64,000 nt of DNA from Hyphomicrobiales bacterium (GTDB lineage Bacteria; Pseudomonadota; Alphaproteobacteria; SPJN01). Each line of letters opens with the position of its first letter. Position 1 is the first letter of the stretch. Below the pieces are notes generated by a model. The model was not told the origin of the DNA, searched no databases, and saw only the letters and a list, made by a program, of their open reading frames with translations. Made by a program: the position numbers and the translations under genes. Shown here in pieces: positions 18,560 to 27,178 of this stretch. The stretch spans positions 80,337 to 144,336 of the forward strand of contig SPJN01000002.1 in NCBI GenBank assembly GCA_006844605.1, read 5' to 3'.

Positions 18560-18681
18560 TTCTCTGCTGTTTTCCTTGGCATGGCTGTCATATGCCCCCC
18601 GCGCGGCTAAGTCCCATTGCCTTTTGCGCGTAAAACAGGCTTTTAGCGCAGATACGAATAAAAGCCCGGGTTTTCAAAACG

Positions 18682-19056
18682 ATGCCAGTCGTTGAAATAT
18701 ATAAAGAATTCCGCTTCGAAGCGGCGCATTACCTGCCCCACGCACCAAAGGGGCACCCTAATGCACGTCTGCATGGCCATTCTTTCCGCGCGGTCGTGAC
18801 CTTGCGTGGTGAGGTTGACCCGGACAAGGGGTGGATCCGTGACTTTGCGGCGATTGAACAAGCCATGAATGATATGCGCGAGCTGCTTGACCACAATATG
18901 CTGAACGAGATTGACGGGCTGGCCACACCGACATTGGAACGTTTGGCCGTCTTCATCTATGATGGTTTGAAACCCACCGTGCCTGAAGTGGCAGCGGTTG
19001 GTGTTCATCGCGATTCGTGTAACGAAGGCGCGACCTATCGGGGGACACAGGCGTGA
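18682..19056 (+). CDS. queD: QueD/PTPS-family protein with Asn in place of the catalytic Cys
   Basis: A 124-aa homologue of 6-carboxytetrahydropterin synthase, the queuosine pathway step after GTP cyclohydrolase. Zinc ligands His16, His31 and His33 and the Asp70-His71 pair are present at the E. coli positions. The catalytic Cys27 is replaced by Asn (codon AAT, in [10 protein letters not shown]), and the residue matching Glu110 looks like Asp111. Gene context between queC and queF supports the pathway, but the canonical mechanism needs that Cys, so activity may be altered. Its stop overlaps the GTG start of queF. Confidence 0.85.
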   Translation: MPVVEIYKEFRFEAAHYLPHAPKGHPNARLHGHSFRAVVTLRGEVDPDKGWIRDFAAIEQAMNDMRELLDHNMLNEIDGLATPTLERLAVFIYDGLKPTVPEVAAVGVHRDSCNEGATYRGTQA

Positions 19057-19517
19057 GCGAAAATTCCTATCAGGATTTGGGCCAGCTAGGCGGCAGTAAT
19101 GCCATGCCTGCAAACCCGGACGAGGCTGTTCTGGAATGCGTTGGCAATCCCCATCCTGATACGGATTATGTTATCCGCTTTTCCTGTCCTGAATTTACCA
19201 GCCTTTGCCCTGTAACGGGCCAGCCGGATTTTGCGCATTTGATGATCGACTATGTGCCCGGGCCGCGCATCGTGGAATCAAAGTCGCTGAAACTTTACCT
19301 TCATTCATTCCGCAATCATGCCGGCTTTCATGAGGCCTGCACCGTGGGAATCGCCAAACGGATATTCGAGGCAACTGACGCAAAATATTTGCGTATCGGT
19401 GGTTATTGGTATCCCCGCGGCGGTATCCCCATTGACGTGTTCTGTGCGTTGGGCGCGCTACCTGATGGGGTTTCGCTTCCCGATCAGAACGTGCCAAACT
19501 ATCGGGGCCGGGGTTAA
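19053..19517 (+). CDS. queF: NADPH-dependent preQ0 reductase
   Basis: Reduces the nitrile of preQ0 to the amine preQ1. It is the short, single-domain (YkvM-like) form at 154 aa, with catalytic Cys52 in [12 protein letters not shown], Asp59, and the QueF NADPH motif ESKSLKLYL (75-83). The GTG start at 19053 overlaps the queD stop (GTGA), indicating coupled translation. Confidence 0.96.
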   Translation: MSENSYQDLGQLGGSNAMPANPDEAVLECVGNPHPDTDYVIRFSCPEFTSLCPVTGQPDFAHLMIDYVPGPRIVESKSLKLYLHSFRNHAGFHEACTVGIAKRIFEATDAKYLRIGGYWYPRGGIPIDVFCALGALPDGVSLPDQNVPNYRGRG

Positions 19518-19555
19518 CGAATCACTTCAACCAAGAAAGCACGGCAAAGGCAATC

Positions 19556-20233
19556 ATGTCGGACGCACCAAAAAAACGGATACGCCGCACGGCGGAAGAA
19601 GCGCGCAGGCTGATCCTTGACGCTGCAGAAGAACGGCTTGCCAATGGCGGGCCAGAAGCTTTGCGTTTGCAGGATATTGCTGCTGACGTTGGGATTTCGC
19701 ACCCTGCCATCTTGCACCATTTTGAAAGTCGCGATGGCCTTGTGTTGGCGCTGACCGTCCGCACGCTGCAAAGCCTGCGTGATGGCTTGCTTGAAGTATT
19801 GGCCGAAGTGGATTTACAAAACCCGAATGTCGAGGCTGTTTTGGCCAGCGTATTCGGCGTGTTGTCAGATCGTGGATTGGCGCGTTTGATCGCGTGGGTG
19901 GTTTTGTCCGGTCGCTTGGTGCCTGATGCTGTTGGCAATTCTGAGGAGGCGGAGCTTCTAAAGGATATTTCAGACGCCATTCATGCCCTGCGCCTGCGTG
20001 CGGCAGAGGATCATGATATTCCCGCCGGGAACCCGCAGGACACAATGTTTATCGTCTATTTGGTGGCTGCCGCTGCCTTTGGTGACGCCGTTTTCGGCCT
20101 GCCTTTGATTGACGGATTCGGCATAGACCCGGATGATCAACCCCAAGTGCAGCAAGATTTCCGCACATGGTTTGCCAGCCTGATCAGCGATCATTTGACA
20201 GGTGGGGTACCCGCTGGCGAAAACCAGTCCTAA
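19556..20233 (+). CDS. TetR/AcrR-family regulator
   Basis: A 225-aa repressor-type protein. Residues about 14-60 form the TetR helix-turn-helix (ILDAAEERLANGG ... LQDIAADVGISHPAILHHF). The ligand-binding part is unique and Ala/Leu/Asp rich. It is 38 bases after queF and could share its transcript, but the target is not evident from neighbours. AAAGG lies upstream of the ATG. Confidence 0.9.
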   Translation: MSDAPKKRIRRTAEEARRLILDAAEERLANGGPEALRLQDIAADVGISHPAILHHFESRDGLVLALTVRTLQSLRDGLLEVLAEVDLQNPNVEAVLASVFGVLSDRGLARLIAWVVLSGRLVPDAVGNSEEAELLKDISDAIHALRLRAAEDHDIPAGNPQDTMFIVYLVAAAAFGDAVFGLPLIDGFGIDPDDQPQVQQDFRTWFASLISDHLTGGVPAGENQS

Positions 20234-20307
20234 ACCCGCCTAATTCTGCGCTTTTTGCTGTGGACGCTATGCCGCACAAAAGCGCGAAATTCAGCCACAA
20301 AGGACGG

Positions 20308-20336
20308 TTGACAGCGCGCGGCTTGGCCCATATTGT
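20308..20336 (+). promoter_or_regulatory. Sigma70-type promoter for rpmJ
   Basis: TTGACA at 20308-20313 and TATTGT at 20331-20336 are separated by 17 bases, ahead of the L36 gene. The leader then contains a perfect 7-base-pair hairpin, CTGTCGC/GCGACAG, at 20371-20391. Confidence 0.7.
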
Positions 20337-20423
20337 CCGCGCCACGCTCATTTAGACAGGTGTTGATCCACTGTCGCGCCGCAAGCGACAGCGTGTCCGT
20401 CTGTAGTAACAAGGAATAAGTCG

Positions 20424-20549
20424 ATGAAAGTCGTCAACTCACTCAAGTCCGCAAAAAAGCGTGACCGTAACTGCCGCGTCGTCCGTCGTAAGGGGCGCGT
20501 TTACGTGATCAACAAGCGTAACCCCCGCCTTAAGGCGCGCCAGGGTTAA
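20424..20549 (+). CDS. rpmJ: 50S ribosomal protein L36
   Basis: A 41-aa basic protein, start [13 protein letters not shown] and end NPRLKARQG, matching L36 of the 41-residue, zinc-free class (only one Cys, at residue 17, instead of the C-C-C-H zinc set). AAGGA at 20411-20415 is the ribosome site. It stands alone, as is usual in Alphaproteobacteria, with its own promoter and terminator. Confidence 0.95.
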   Translation: MKVVNSLKSAKKRDRNCRVVRRKGRVYVINKRNPRLKARQG

Positions 20550-20632
20550 TCCAATAAGGCTTGGCCCTGTTTGGGCCATTCCCCTTTGGATGAATAACCT
20601 GCGGGTTATCGCTGTTGCATGATTATGCTAAG

Positions 20633-20693
20633 AAGCCGTCCGGAAAGGGCGGCTTTTTTGTTGCCCCCACAGTAAAGGGCGGCTTTTTTGTTG
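20633..20693 (+). terminator. Rho-independent terminator with duplicated 3' half
   Basis: AAGCCGTCC (20633-20641) pairs with GGGCGGCTT (20647-20655) and runs into six T. The 20-base segment 20644-20663 (AAAGGGCGGCTTTTTTGTTG) is repeated exactly at 20674-20693, giving a second arm plus T tract without a full 5' partner. Two more small hairpins (20594-20609 and 20562-20578) lie between rpmJ and this site. Confidence 0.85.
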
Positions 20694-20719
20694 TCGAAAG
20701 ATTGTGAGCCGGGACCGCG

Positions 20720-21328
20720 ATGATTAAGGGCGTCATATTTGATTTGGGGAATGTGCTGGTCGATTGGGACCCGCGCCATCTATATCGTAAACTCATTGTG
20801 GACGACGCTGCGCGCGAACACTTCTTGACGACGGTTTGCACCTTGCAATGGCACAAGGCCCATGACCTTGGTGTGCCGTTCAAAGACAATGCAGACCGGC
20901 TTGTTGCCCTTTATCCTGAACATGAAGCGCTGATCCGCGCCTGGGGCGACCGCTGGCTTGAGACGATTGCCGGCAGGATCGATGGGTCGGTTGCCTTGGC
21001 ACAGCGCCTGAAAGCAAACGGGTACAAGCTGATCGGACTGACCAACTGCCCGGCAGAACAGTTTGACGATATCTGTTCGCAGTTCGGCGTCTTTGACGGG
21101 TTCGACGATATTGTCGTGTCAGGGGTGGAGCGGTTGGCAAAGCCCGACCCGGCAATTTATGAGCTAACAATCGCCCGCGCCGGGCTGGCGGGGGGCCAGC
21201 TGGCCTTTCTGGATGATATGCCCCACAACATTGCAGCAGCCGAACAGCACGGCATTCATGGTGTTTTGTTCGAAAGTCCTGAACAGGCCGCTGCTGCGCT
21301 TGATTCCAAGGGCGTTACAACGGCATAA
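20720..21328 (+). CDS. HAD-superfamily phosphatase (YihX-like)
   Basis: A 202-aa HAD-IA hydrolase. Motif I is FDLGNVLVDW with nucleophile Asp8 and Gly where many phosphatases have a second Asp, as in E. coli YihX. Motif II is in LTNCP, Lys of motif III in LAKPDP, and motif IV is FLDDMPHNI. YihX acts on glucose-1-phosphate; the substrate here is unknown. It has its own likely ribosome site and follows the rpmJ terminator. Confidence 0.88.
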   Translation: MIKGVIFDLGNVLVDWDPRHLYRKLIVDDAAREHFLTTVCTLQWHKAHDLGVPFKDNADRLVALYPEHEALIRAWGDRWLETIAGRIDGSVALAQRLKANGYKLIGLTNCPAEQFDDICSQFGVFDGFDDIVVSGVERLAKPDPAIYELTIARAGLAGGQLAFLDDMPHNIAAAEQHGIHGVLFESPEQAAAALDSKGVTTA

Positions 21329-21357
21329 TCCCGCAACTTTTCTTTGGGGGATTCTCT

Positions 21358-22425
21358 GTGACCGACACAGCATCACAAAAACCGATCATGATTTACGGCG
21401 CCACCGGCTATACAGGCCAATTGGTTGCCAAGGAAGCGGCGCGACAGGGCGAGAATGTCATTCTGGCCGGGCGTAACGCTGACAAGGTAAGGGCCGTGGC
21501 GGAACCATTGGGCCTGCCGCATCGTGCGTTTGATTTATCTGACCATCAAAACATCGTCAGCAATATTGCGGATTGCGCCGTTGTCCTGCATATCGCGGGG
21601 CCGTTTTCGGCAACTAGCGCGCCGATGGTCAAGGCGTGCATTGAAGCGAAAGCCCATTACCTCGATATCACCGGTGAAATTGCCGTCTTTGAAAACTGCG
21701 CGACGCAGGATCAGGCCGCGAAGGATGCGGGCATCATGGTGATGCCGGGCACCGGGTTTGACGTCATTCCGTCTGACTGTCTGGCCAAATATGTCGGCGA
21801 ACAAATGCCGGACGCCACTGACTTGAAAATCTTTATCTCAGGTCTTGGTGGCGCATCGCAAGGCACGATGAAATCTGGCGTTGAATCCCTTGGTAAGAAA
21901 ACGCTGGTTCGCCGTGGCGGCAAGATCGTTGAAACTGAATATCTTTCTGCACAACGTGATTTCGGGCAGGGTACAAAGGACTGCGCGGCCATCAGTTGGG
22001 GCGATGTGTCTACGGCCTATTATTCAACCGGTATTCCTGACATTGAAGTTTATTTCGAAGCGCAAGGCCCCATTGCGAGTATGAGCAAACTTGGCCCGGT
22101 TTCGCGATCAGTCCTGCGCCGGAAGTTCGTGCAAAACCTGCTCAAGAAACAGATCGATAAAATGCCCGCAGGCCCAACCGATGAAGAGCGCGCCGCAGGC
22201 TATACTGTGTTGTTGGGGGAGGCGACAAATGCCAAAGGTGAGAAATTCACCGCCCGTTTGACCACGCCTGATGGCTATACCCTAACGATGCTGTCAGGAT
22301 TGGAAGTGGCAAAGCGCGCCCGCGCAGGCGAATTCAATCCGGGGTTCCAGACGCCTTCTAATGTGTATGGCGCAGACTTTATCCTCGACTTCGACAATAC
22401 AAAACGCGAAATCCCTAACCAGTAA
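21358..22425 (+). CDS. Saccharopine dehydrogenase-like / trans-acting enoyl reductase-like protein
   Basis: A 355-aa NAD(P)-binding protein beginning with GTG after GGGGGATT. The N-terminal Rossmann motif is YGATGYTGQLVA; the following AGRN and YLDITGE, GTGFDVIPSDCLA segments are typical of the saccharopine dehydrogenase NADP-binding family that includes mycobacterial trans-acting enoyl reductases. Reaction and substrate cannot be assigned. It may be cotranscribed with the HAD gene (29 bases upstream) and the peroxiredoxin gene (28 bases downstream). Confidence 0.83.
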   Translation: MTDTASQKPIMIYGATGYTGQLVAKEAARQGENVILAGRNADKVRAVAEPLGLPHRAFDLSDHQNIVSNIADCAVVLHIAGPFSATSAPMVKACIEAKAHYLDITGEIAVFENCATQDQAAKDAGIMVMPGTGFDVIPSDCLAKYVGEQMPDATDLKIFISGLGGASQGTMKSGVESLGKKTLVRRGGKIVETEYLSAQRDFGQGTKDCAAISWGDVSTAYYSTGIPDIEVYFEAQGPIASMSKLGPVSRSVLRRKFVQNLLKKQIDKMPAGPTDEERAAGYTVLLGEATNAKGEKFTARLTTPDGYTLTMLSGLEVAKRARAGEFNPGFQTPSNVYGADFILDFDNTKREIPNQ

Positions 22426-22453
22426 GAACACCACGCTAGAAGGAGCGACGATT

Positions 22454-22939
22454 ATGACAATTAAAGTAGGCGACAAACTGCCTGAAGCCACATTGATGGA
22501 AATGACAGATAAAGGCCCGGCCCCCGTGCCATCCGCAGATTTCTTTGCCGGTAAAAAGGTCGTTCTGTTTGCGCTGCCCGGCGCGTTCACGCCCACATGT
22601 TCCAACCAGCATTTGCCCGGCTTTGTGAAAAATGCCGATGCGCTGAAGGCAAAGGGCGTTGATGAAATCGCCTGTCTGTCCGTCAATGATGCATTTGTTA
22701 TGGGTGCATGGGGCAATGAACAAAATGCCGGTGATGCCGTGCGTATGCTGGCAGACGGCAATGCAGATTTCACCAAGGCTGTCGGGCTTGAGATGGACGG
22801 CTCCAGCTTTGGTATGGGTACACGCTCATTGCGCTATTCCATGCTGGTCGATGATGGCGTTTTGAAGACGCTGAACATCGAAAGCAATCCCGGCGGCGCA
22901 GAAGAGTCCGGCGCGGAAAAAATGCTTGGCGATCTGTAA
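22454..22939 (+). CDS. Peroxiredoxin, Prx5 type
   Basis: A 162-aa thiol peroxidase reducing H2O2 and organic peroxides. Peroxidatic Cys49 lies in the PGAFTPTCS motif; downstream GMGTRSLRYSMLVDDG is the typical Prx5/AhpC-TSA region. ATG 22454 is chosen over an earlier in-frame ATG because AAGGAGCGACG precedes it and the earlier start falls inside the upstream gene. No second resolving Cys is obvious apart from the one in EIACLSV, so the partner (glutathione or glutaredoxin) is open. Confidence 0.93.
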   Translation: MTIKVGDKLPEATLMEMTDKGPAPVPSADFFAGKKVVLFALPGAFTPTCSNQHLPGFVKNADALKAKGVDEIACLSVNDAFVMGAWGNEQNAGDAVRMLADGNADFTKAVGLEMDGSSFGMGTRSLRYSMLVDDGVLKTLNIESNPGGAEESGAEKMLGDL

Positions 22940-22960
22940 ATTATAATTGTGAAAAGTGTC

Positions 22961-23000
22961 GCCCGGTTGTGAATCTGTCGTAACCGGGCAGCGCGTTTTT
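22961..23000 (+). terminator. Terminator after peroxiredoxin gene
   Basis: GCCCGGTT (22961-22968) and AACCGGGC (22982-22989) form a perfect 8-base-pair stem, followed by AGCGCG and five T. It ends at the stop codon of the convergent gene. Confidence 0.65.
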
Positions 23001-23496
23001 AGTCGTCAGTTTTAAGACGCGTCACAACAGCGGCGCGCATTTCGGCGGTCACCGCCAACAGCTCGTCCAGCTCCTGCAACAAGATGGGCGCTTCTTTTTC
23101 GTCGATGTCATTGTCATCTTCCAAAAAGGTATGGCTTCGCGCGAATACTTCGCCTGCTTCCTTGCCGATCTTTGTCAGATGCAGGGTCCATTCATAGTCA
23201 ACTTCTGCTTCAGGCAATCGCAGGATCAGGCAATTTTGCGCCGCTGCCAAAAATTCGGTGACGGGCATCGCGCCGGTCGCCTTTTCAAGCTGCGAGACCA
23301 CATCAATAGGCATGTGGGTTTTTTCGTGATTGGGATTGGCATAATCTGACAGCATGGATTTGCCGACACGGCATTTTTCGGCTGCTGCCTTTTCGCCACC
23401 TGCAGCGCCGATCAGTGCTGCAACCGCAGCCTTGATGGACCCATAGTCACGCGGAAAGAATGAATGAATGCGTGTCTGCTTGGTATCGCGTGCCAT
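22999..23496 (-). CDS. Small putative DNA-binding protein (phage CII/XRE-like)
   Basis: A 165-aa protein I cannot name. Residues about 19-80 look like a helix-turn-helix of the phage-regulator kind (Ala-rich helices, KCRVGKSMLSDYANP turn region, then IDVVSQLEKATG). The rest is acidic and helical, ending in a Leu/Glu-rich helix. GGGAGG precedes the ATG. There are no phage genes around it, so it is more likely a resident regulator than a prophage remnant. Confidence 0.65.
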   Translation of the reverse strand: MARDTKQTRIHSFFPRDYGSIKAAVAALIGAAGGEKAAAEKCRVGKSMLSDYANPNHEKTHMPIDVVSQLEKATGAMPVTEFLAAAQNCLILRLPEAEVDYEWTLHLTKIGKEAGEVFARSHTFLEDDNDIDEKEAPILLQELDELLAVTAEMRAAVVTRLKTDD

Positions 23497-23553
23497 GCCG
23501 CCTCCCGCTCAATGTGAAATGCCCCATGCGGCTGTTAAGTGCCGCTTTTCGCT

Positions 23554-24000
23554 TTACTTTGTATAGGGGGCCAGCCCCGCCCGCGCAAGGGCGTCGGCAC
23601 GTTCATTGCCGGGGTGTCCTGCGTGTCCTTTGACCCATTGCCATGTCACTTTGTGGCCGGACTCATAGGTTAAAACGTCCAATTCCTGCCAAAGATCGGC
23701 GTTTTTGACAGGTTTTTTGGCGGCGTTTTTCCAGCCCTTTTTCTTCCACCCGATGATCCATTCTGTGATGCCCTGTTTCACATAGGTGGAATCGGTGACA
23801 ATCGTAATGTCAGCGGGTTTTTTCATGGCTTTGAGGGCTTCAATCGCGGCCATCAATTCCATGCGGTTATTGGTTGTGTCTGGCGCGCCGCCGGTCAGTT
23901 CTTTTTCAGCACCGCCAGCGGTTAGCAAAACGCCCCAGCCGCCGGGGCCGGGATTGCCTGAACAGGCGCCATCCGTATAGGCGATAACCGCTTGTGCCAT
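23554..24000 (-). CDS. rnhA: Ribonuclease HI
   Basis: Degrades the RNA strand of RNA-DNA hybrids. The 148-aa protein has the catalytic carboxylates at the standard places: Asp10 ([11 protein letters not shown]), Glu48 (NRMELMAA), Asp70 (VTDSTYV), and the late Asp in NERADALAR, with the basic handle region rich in Lys/Trp. Its ribosome site overlaps the thrB stop, completing the ispH-thrB-rnhA unit well known in Alphaproteobacteria. Confidence 0.97.
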   Translation of the reverse strand: MAQAVIAYTDGACSGNPGPGGWGVLLTAGGAEKELTGGAPDTTNNRMELMAAIEALKAMKKPADITIVTDSTYVKQGITEWIIGWKKKGWKNAAKKPVKNADLWQELDVLTYESGHKVTWQWVKGHAGHPGNERADALARAGLAPYTK

Positions 24001-24003
24001 GTC

Positions 24004-24984
24004 CTAAAGTCCGTAGTCAGCCGGGCCGGTAACAGCCTGATGAAAGCGCAGCTTGCGCAAATATTCCAGCGGGTCTTTCTTGCGTACCAGCGCCCCGTCA
24101 TGGGTGGCGAACCAGTCATGCAGCCGCGTCAACAAAAACCGCATGGCCGCACCGCGCGCCAACAAAGGCAGGGCGGCAAGTTCAGCATCGCTTAATGTGC
24201 GGTGGGACAGGTAGCCAGCCAATAGGCGACCGGCCTTGGTCACGTTGAAACTGCCATCAGCCTCAAAGCACCATGCGTTCAGGCAAACGCCAATGTCATA
24301 AACAAGTATGTCTGTGGCTGCGAAATAAAAGTCGATCAATCCGCTGAGGTTTTGTCCCTTAAAGAAAACATTGTCGGGAAACAGATCGGCATGAACGATG
24401 CCGCGCGGCAGGGCGTTGAGCGTTGGCCACGCCGCTTTCAGGTGGGCCAGTTCATCCCGGATAATATCGGGCAGGTCAGGACGTACGCGGTCCGCCCGGG
24501 GCAATTGGTCGTCAGCCAAATCAATCCACCCGTCCAGCGACAGGTCGTTCGTGCGGGTCATGGAAAAATCAGCGGCGGCCAAATGCAAATCGGCCAGTGC
24601 TGCACCCAGCTCCTCGCAATGGTGGGGCTGCGGGGTGCGCACCGAAACCCCCTGCAGGAATGACACCATCGCCGCAGGGCGACCATTCAGGTTTTGCAGG
24701 GCGTTGCCATTCTTGTCCTTAATCGGGACCGGGCAGGGCAGTTTCTTGGCTGCCAGATGATCCATCAAAGACAAAAAGAAAGGCAATTCCTGACTGTTCG
24801 TGCCCGCTTCATACAGGGTCAAAATGAATTGTTGGGCGCTGCCGTCTTCTTTTTCAGTGCCAAGCAGATAATTCGAATTTTGAACGCCTTCGGCGATGCC
24901 CTTCATGCTGACCAGCGTGCCGACATCATAATGGCCAAGAAAGGTGGCGATATCCTCGTCGCTGACTTCGGTATAAACAGCCAT
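24004..24984 (-). CDS. thrB: Homoserine kinase, ThrB2 (APH-fold) type
   Basis: Phosphorylates homoserine for threonine synthesis. The 326-aa protein has the aminoglycoside-phosphotransferase fold, not the GHMK fold: a GVQNSNYLL start, HADLFPDN catalytic loop and LIDFYFAATD metal-binding segment. GGAGG in the end of ispH precedes the ATG, with two bases between the genes. Confidence 0.94.
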   Translation of the reverse strand: MAVYTEVSDEDIATFLGHYDVGTLVSMKGIAEGVQNSNYLLGTEKEDGSAQQFILTLYEAGTNSQELPFFLSLMDHLAAKKLPCPVPIKDKNGNALQNLNGRPAAMVSFLQGVSVRTPQPHHCEELGAALADLHLAAADFSMTRTNDLSLDGWIDLADDQLPRADRVRPDLPDIIRDELAHLKAAWPTLNALPRGIVHADLFPDNVFFKGQNLSGLIDFYFAATDILVYDIGVCLNAWCFEADGSFNVTKAGRLLAGYLSHRTLSDAELAALPLLARGAAMRFLLTRLHDWFATHDGALVRKKDPLEYLRKLRFHQAVTGPADYGL

Positions 24985-24986
24985 GT

Positions 24987-25973
24987 TTATGCCTCCGCCG
25001 TTAAGATGCGGGGCAGCTTGAACTGCACATTTTCCTTGCCAATCGCCTCTTCGCGCACAGTGACGTCAAAGCGGTCGCGGAAAGCGTCGATCACTTCTTC
25101 AACCAACACTTCAGGGGCGGAGGCCCCGGCGGTAATGCCCACAACAGGTACACGGTCAGTAATGGCGTTCAAGGCAGGCAGTAAACGATCCCATTCGATT
25201 TCGTTGCCCCGTTGTACCAGCATGGAATCATCAGCGCCGTGACGTTCGCCAACCTCAACCAACCGCATGGAGTTTGAGGAGTTGGGGGCACCGATCACAA
25301 GCATAATGTCAGATTCGTCCGCAATGGCCTTAACCGCCTGCTGTCGGTTGGTGGTCGCATAGCAGATATCGTCCTTGCGCGGCTCAACAATGTTGGGGAA
25401 GCGTTGCTTCAACACGGTCACAATGTCTGCCGTGTCATCAACTGACAGGGTGGTTTGTGTGACAAAGGCAAGCTGTTGATCCGATGATGGGGTATAGGCT
25501 TCGGCGTCGGCAACCGTTTCAATCAGGCTCATGCTGCCGTCGGGAAGCTGGCCCATCGTGCCGATAACTTCGGGGTGGCCTTCATGCCCGATCAACAGAA
25601 TGTGCAACCCGTTGTTAAAATGACGTTCAGCTTCCACATGTACCTTGGAAACCAGCGGGCAGGTGGCGTCAACAAACACCATCTCGCGTGCCTCTGCAGC
25701 GGCGGGCACTGATTTGGGAACGCCGTGTGCAGAAAAGACGACCGGCTTGTCGGTCGGGATTTCGTCAAGCTCATCCACAAAAACGGCGCCCTTGGCTTCC
25801 AACGATTCGACAACAAAGCGATTGTGAACGATTTCGTGGCGCACATAGACGGGCGGGCCGAATTTATCAAGCGCGGCGTCGACGATTTGGATTGCCCGAT
25901 CCACCCCGGCGCAAAAGCCCCGTGGGGCGGCCAGCAGGATGGTCAGCGGTGTTTTTTCATGCCCTTCAGTCAT
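24987..25973 (-). CDS. ispH: 4-hydroxy-3-methylbut-2-enyl diphosphate reductase
   Basis: Last enzyme of the MEP isoprenoid pathway, making IPP and DMAPP with a [4Fe-4S] cluster. The 328-aa protein shows [24 protein letters not shown], the catalytic TxxE region in FVTQTTLS and the APNSSNS motif, with the cluster Cys in the first two and in [10 protein letters not shown]. First gene of the ispH-thrB-rnhA operon. No clear ribosome site is seen. Confidence 0.96.
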   Translation of the reverse strand: MTEGHEKTPLTILLAAPRGFCAGVDRAIQIVDAALDKFGPPVYVRHEIVHNRFVVESLEAKGAVFVDELDEIPTDKPVVFSAHGVPKSVPAAAEAREMVFVDATCPLVSKVHVEAERHFNNGLHILLIGHEGHPEVIGTMGQLPDGSMSLIETVADAEAYTPSSDQQLAFVTQTTLSVDDTADIVTVLKQRFPNIVEPRKDDICYATTNRQQAVKAIADESDIMLVIGAPNSSNSMRLVEVGERHGADDSMLVQRGNEIEWDRLLPALNAITDRVPVVGITAGASAPEVLVEEVIDAFRDRFDVTVREEAIGKENVQFKLPRILTAEA

Positions 25974-26158
25974 GGCCGCAGCATAGTTTATTCAGCCACG
26001 GGGGGCGAGCCTTTGTTGACCATGCCGGGATGGGCAGACTGTCGCAAAACCGCTGTTGCCCCTTATGGTGCCTTCAGATGACTTGAGGCTGTTAGATGGC
26101 TTGGCAGGTCTGGGTGGGCGCGCTATAAGCGGACAGCGATTAATGACTGGTTTGTTTT

Positions 26159-26722
26159 ATGAAACTGATTCTGCGATTTTCAGCCCTGACCCTTGGCCTG
26201 CTTGTTTTGGCGGCCTGTAGCCCCAACAGTACGGGGCCCGGCACCTTGATTGGCGAACTGCGTGGCGATGCCCGCGGCTGTCCGGCGATCGGGGTTTTGG
26301 AACATGCGGTTGATATTACCGTGTTTCAACCGGGCAAGGGTCGTGACCTGACTGATGTAGAATATGAGGGGGAGTTCCGCGGCGTCGGCACTTCTTGCGA
26401 TTATGACGAAGATGACCGCCTGATAGAGGCTGAGGCATCCTTCAAAATTCTGGCGCGCCGTGGCCCTGCTGCCCGCAACAGCCAGATTGAGCTGCCGATT
26501 TTCGTTGCTATCGTTGCTGCAGGCGGGGAAATCGTCGATAAGCGGCAATATCCGGTTCTTTTGAAATTTGACGAGGGCACCGAGGTAGCGCAGGTCGCTG
26601 ATACGTTGGAAGACATCAAGATTTATCTTGAGCGGGGCGATTCGACCCGATCTTATGAAATCCTGATCGGGTTCCAATTGTCAGAAAGTCAACTGGCCTA
26701 CAACCGCTCTCGCCAGCGTTAA
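26159..26722 (+). CDS. Putative lipoprotein of unknown function
   Basis: A 187-aa protein with a lipoprotein signal: charged start, hydrophobic stretch and LAAC lipobox with Cys20, followed by Ser, so outer-membrane retention is likely. The mature part is beta-rich and contains two more Cys (GCPAIG and TSCDYDEDD). No domain recognised. It stands alone between the ispH unit and the gcv riboswitch. Confidence 0.75.
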   Translation: MKLILRFSALTLGLLVLAACSPNSTGPGTLIGELRGDARGCPAIGVLEHAVDITVFQPGKGRDLTDVEYEGEFRGVGTSCDYDEDDRLIEAEASFKILARRGPAARNSQIELPIFVAIVAAGGEIVDKRQYPVLLKFDEGTEVAQVADTLEDIKIYLERGDSTRSYEILIGFQLSESQLAYNRSRQR

Positions 26723-26788
26723 AACCACCCATTTTCGGCACAAGCTGCGCTAAAGGCGCGCTTTTGTGGCGCGACCCCGACTCCATCG

Positions 26789-26816
26789 TTGACTCTGTGG
26801 GGGCGGCCTCTACACT
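26789..26816 (+). promoter_or_regulatory. Candidate promoter for the glycine riboswitch-gcv operon
   Basis: TTGACT (26789-26794) and TACACT (26811-26816) are spaced by 16 bases. Transcription from here would begin about 50 bases ahead of the first aptamer. The -10 matches only four of six consensus bases. Confidence 0.45.
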
Positions 26817-26872
26817 CGCCCCATCACCTTTCCCCGTCGGGAGACGCAGATCGGTGGCCATCAATTGATTTT

Positions 26873-27079
26873 GGCGGGAGAGCATGATCCGCGTTTATAT
26901 GGATCATCGCCGAAGGAGCAACCGACCCCGGAAACTCTCAGGCCCCATGGACCGCTAAATGATGAAACTCTGGTGAGCGGGTATTGCCTGTAAAACGGCA
27001 GACCCCACCGAAGGGCGCAAGTCAGCGTTATCCCCTATGGGATGCTGATGAAATCTCTCAGGTCCAGGACAGAGGGGGT
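26873..27079 (+). ncRNA. Tandem glycine riboswitch
   Basis: Two glycine aptamers in series upstream of the glycine cleavage genes. Aptamer 1 (26873-26956) shows GGCGGGAGAGC, GCCGAAGGAGCAA and AACTCTCAGGC; aptamer 2 (about 26967-27079) shows CTCTGGTGAGC, CACCGAAGGGCGCAAGTC and ATCTCTCAGGTCCAGGACAG. These are the conserved gcvT-element core strings in the expected order, joined by a short A-rich linker. Glycine binding is expected to switch on gcvTHP. Confidence 0.95.
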
Positions 27080-27083
27080 CAGT

Positions 27084-27127
27084 CAGACACCAATGCTTTG
27101 GGGCATGTTTTCGCCAAAGTGAGTCTG
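27084..27127 (+). promoter_or_regulatory. Probable riboswitch expression platform hairpin
   Basis: Immediately after aptamer 2, CAGAC (27084-27088) pairs with GTCTG (27123-27127) and CTTTGG (27096-27101) with CCAAAG (27114-27119). No T tract follows, so it is not a simple terminator. About 50 bases separate it from the gcvT start, which has GGAG just ahead. Confidence 0.5.
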
Positions 27128-27178
27128 GCAGGACTCGGACTCAATGTCCTTACTGTAACCTGAGAATGCGGAGCGCCC

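Noticed and set aside
18560-18681. Possible preQ1 riboswitch before queD
   Set aside because: No convincing preQ1 aptamer (C-rich loop with A-rich tail pseudoknot) could be read.
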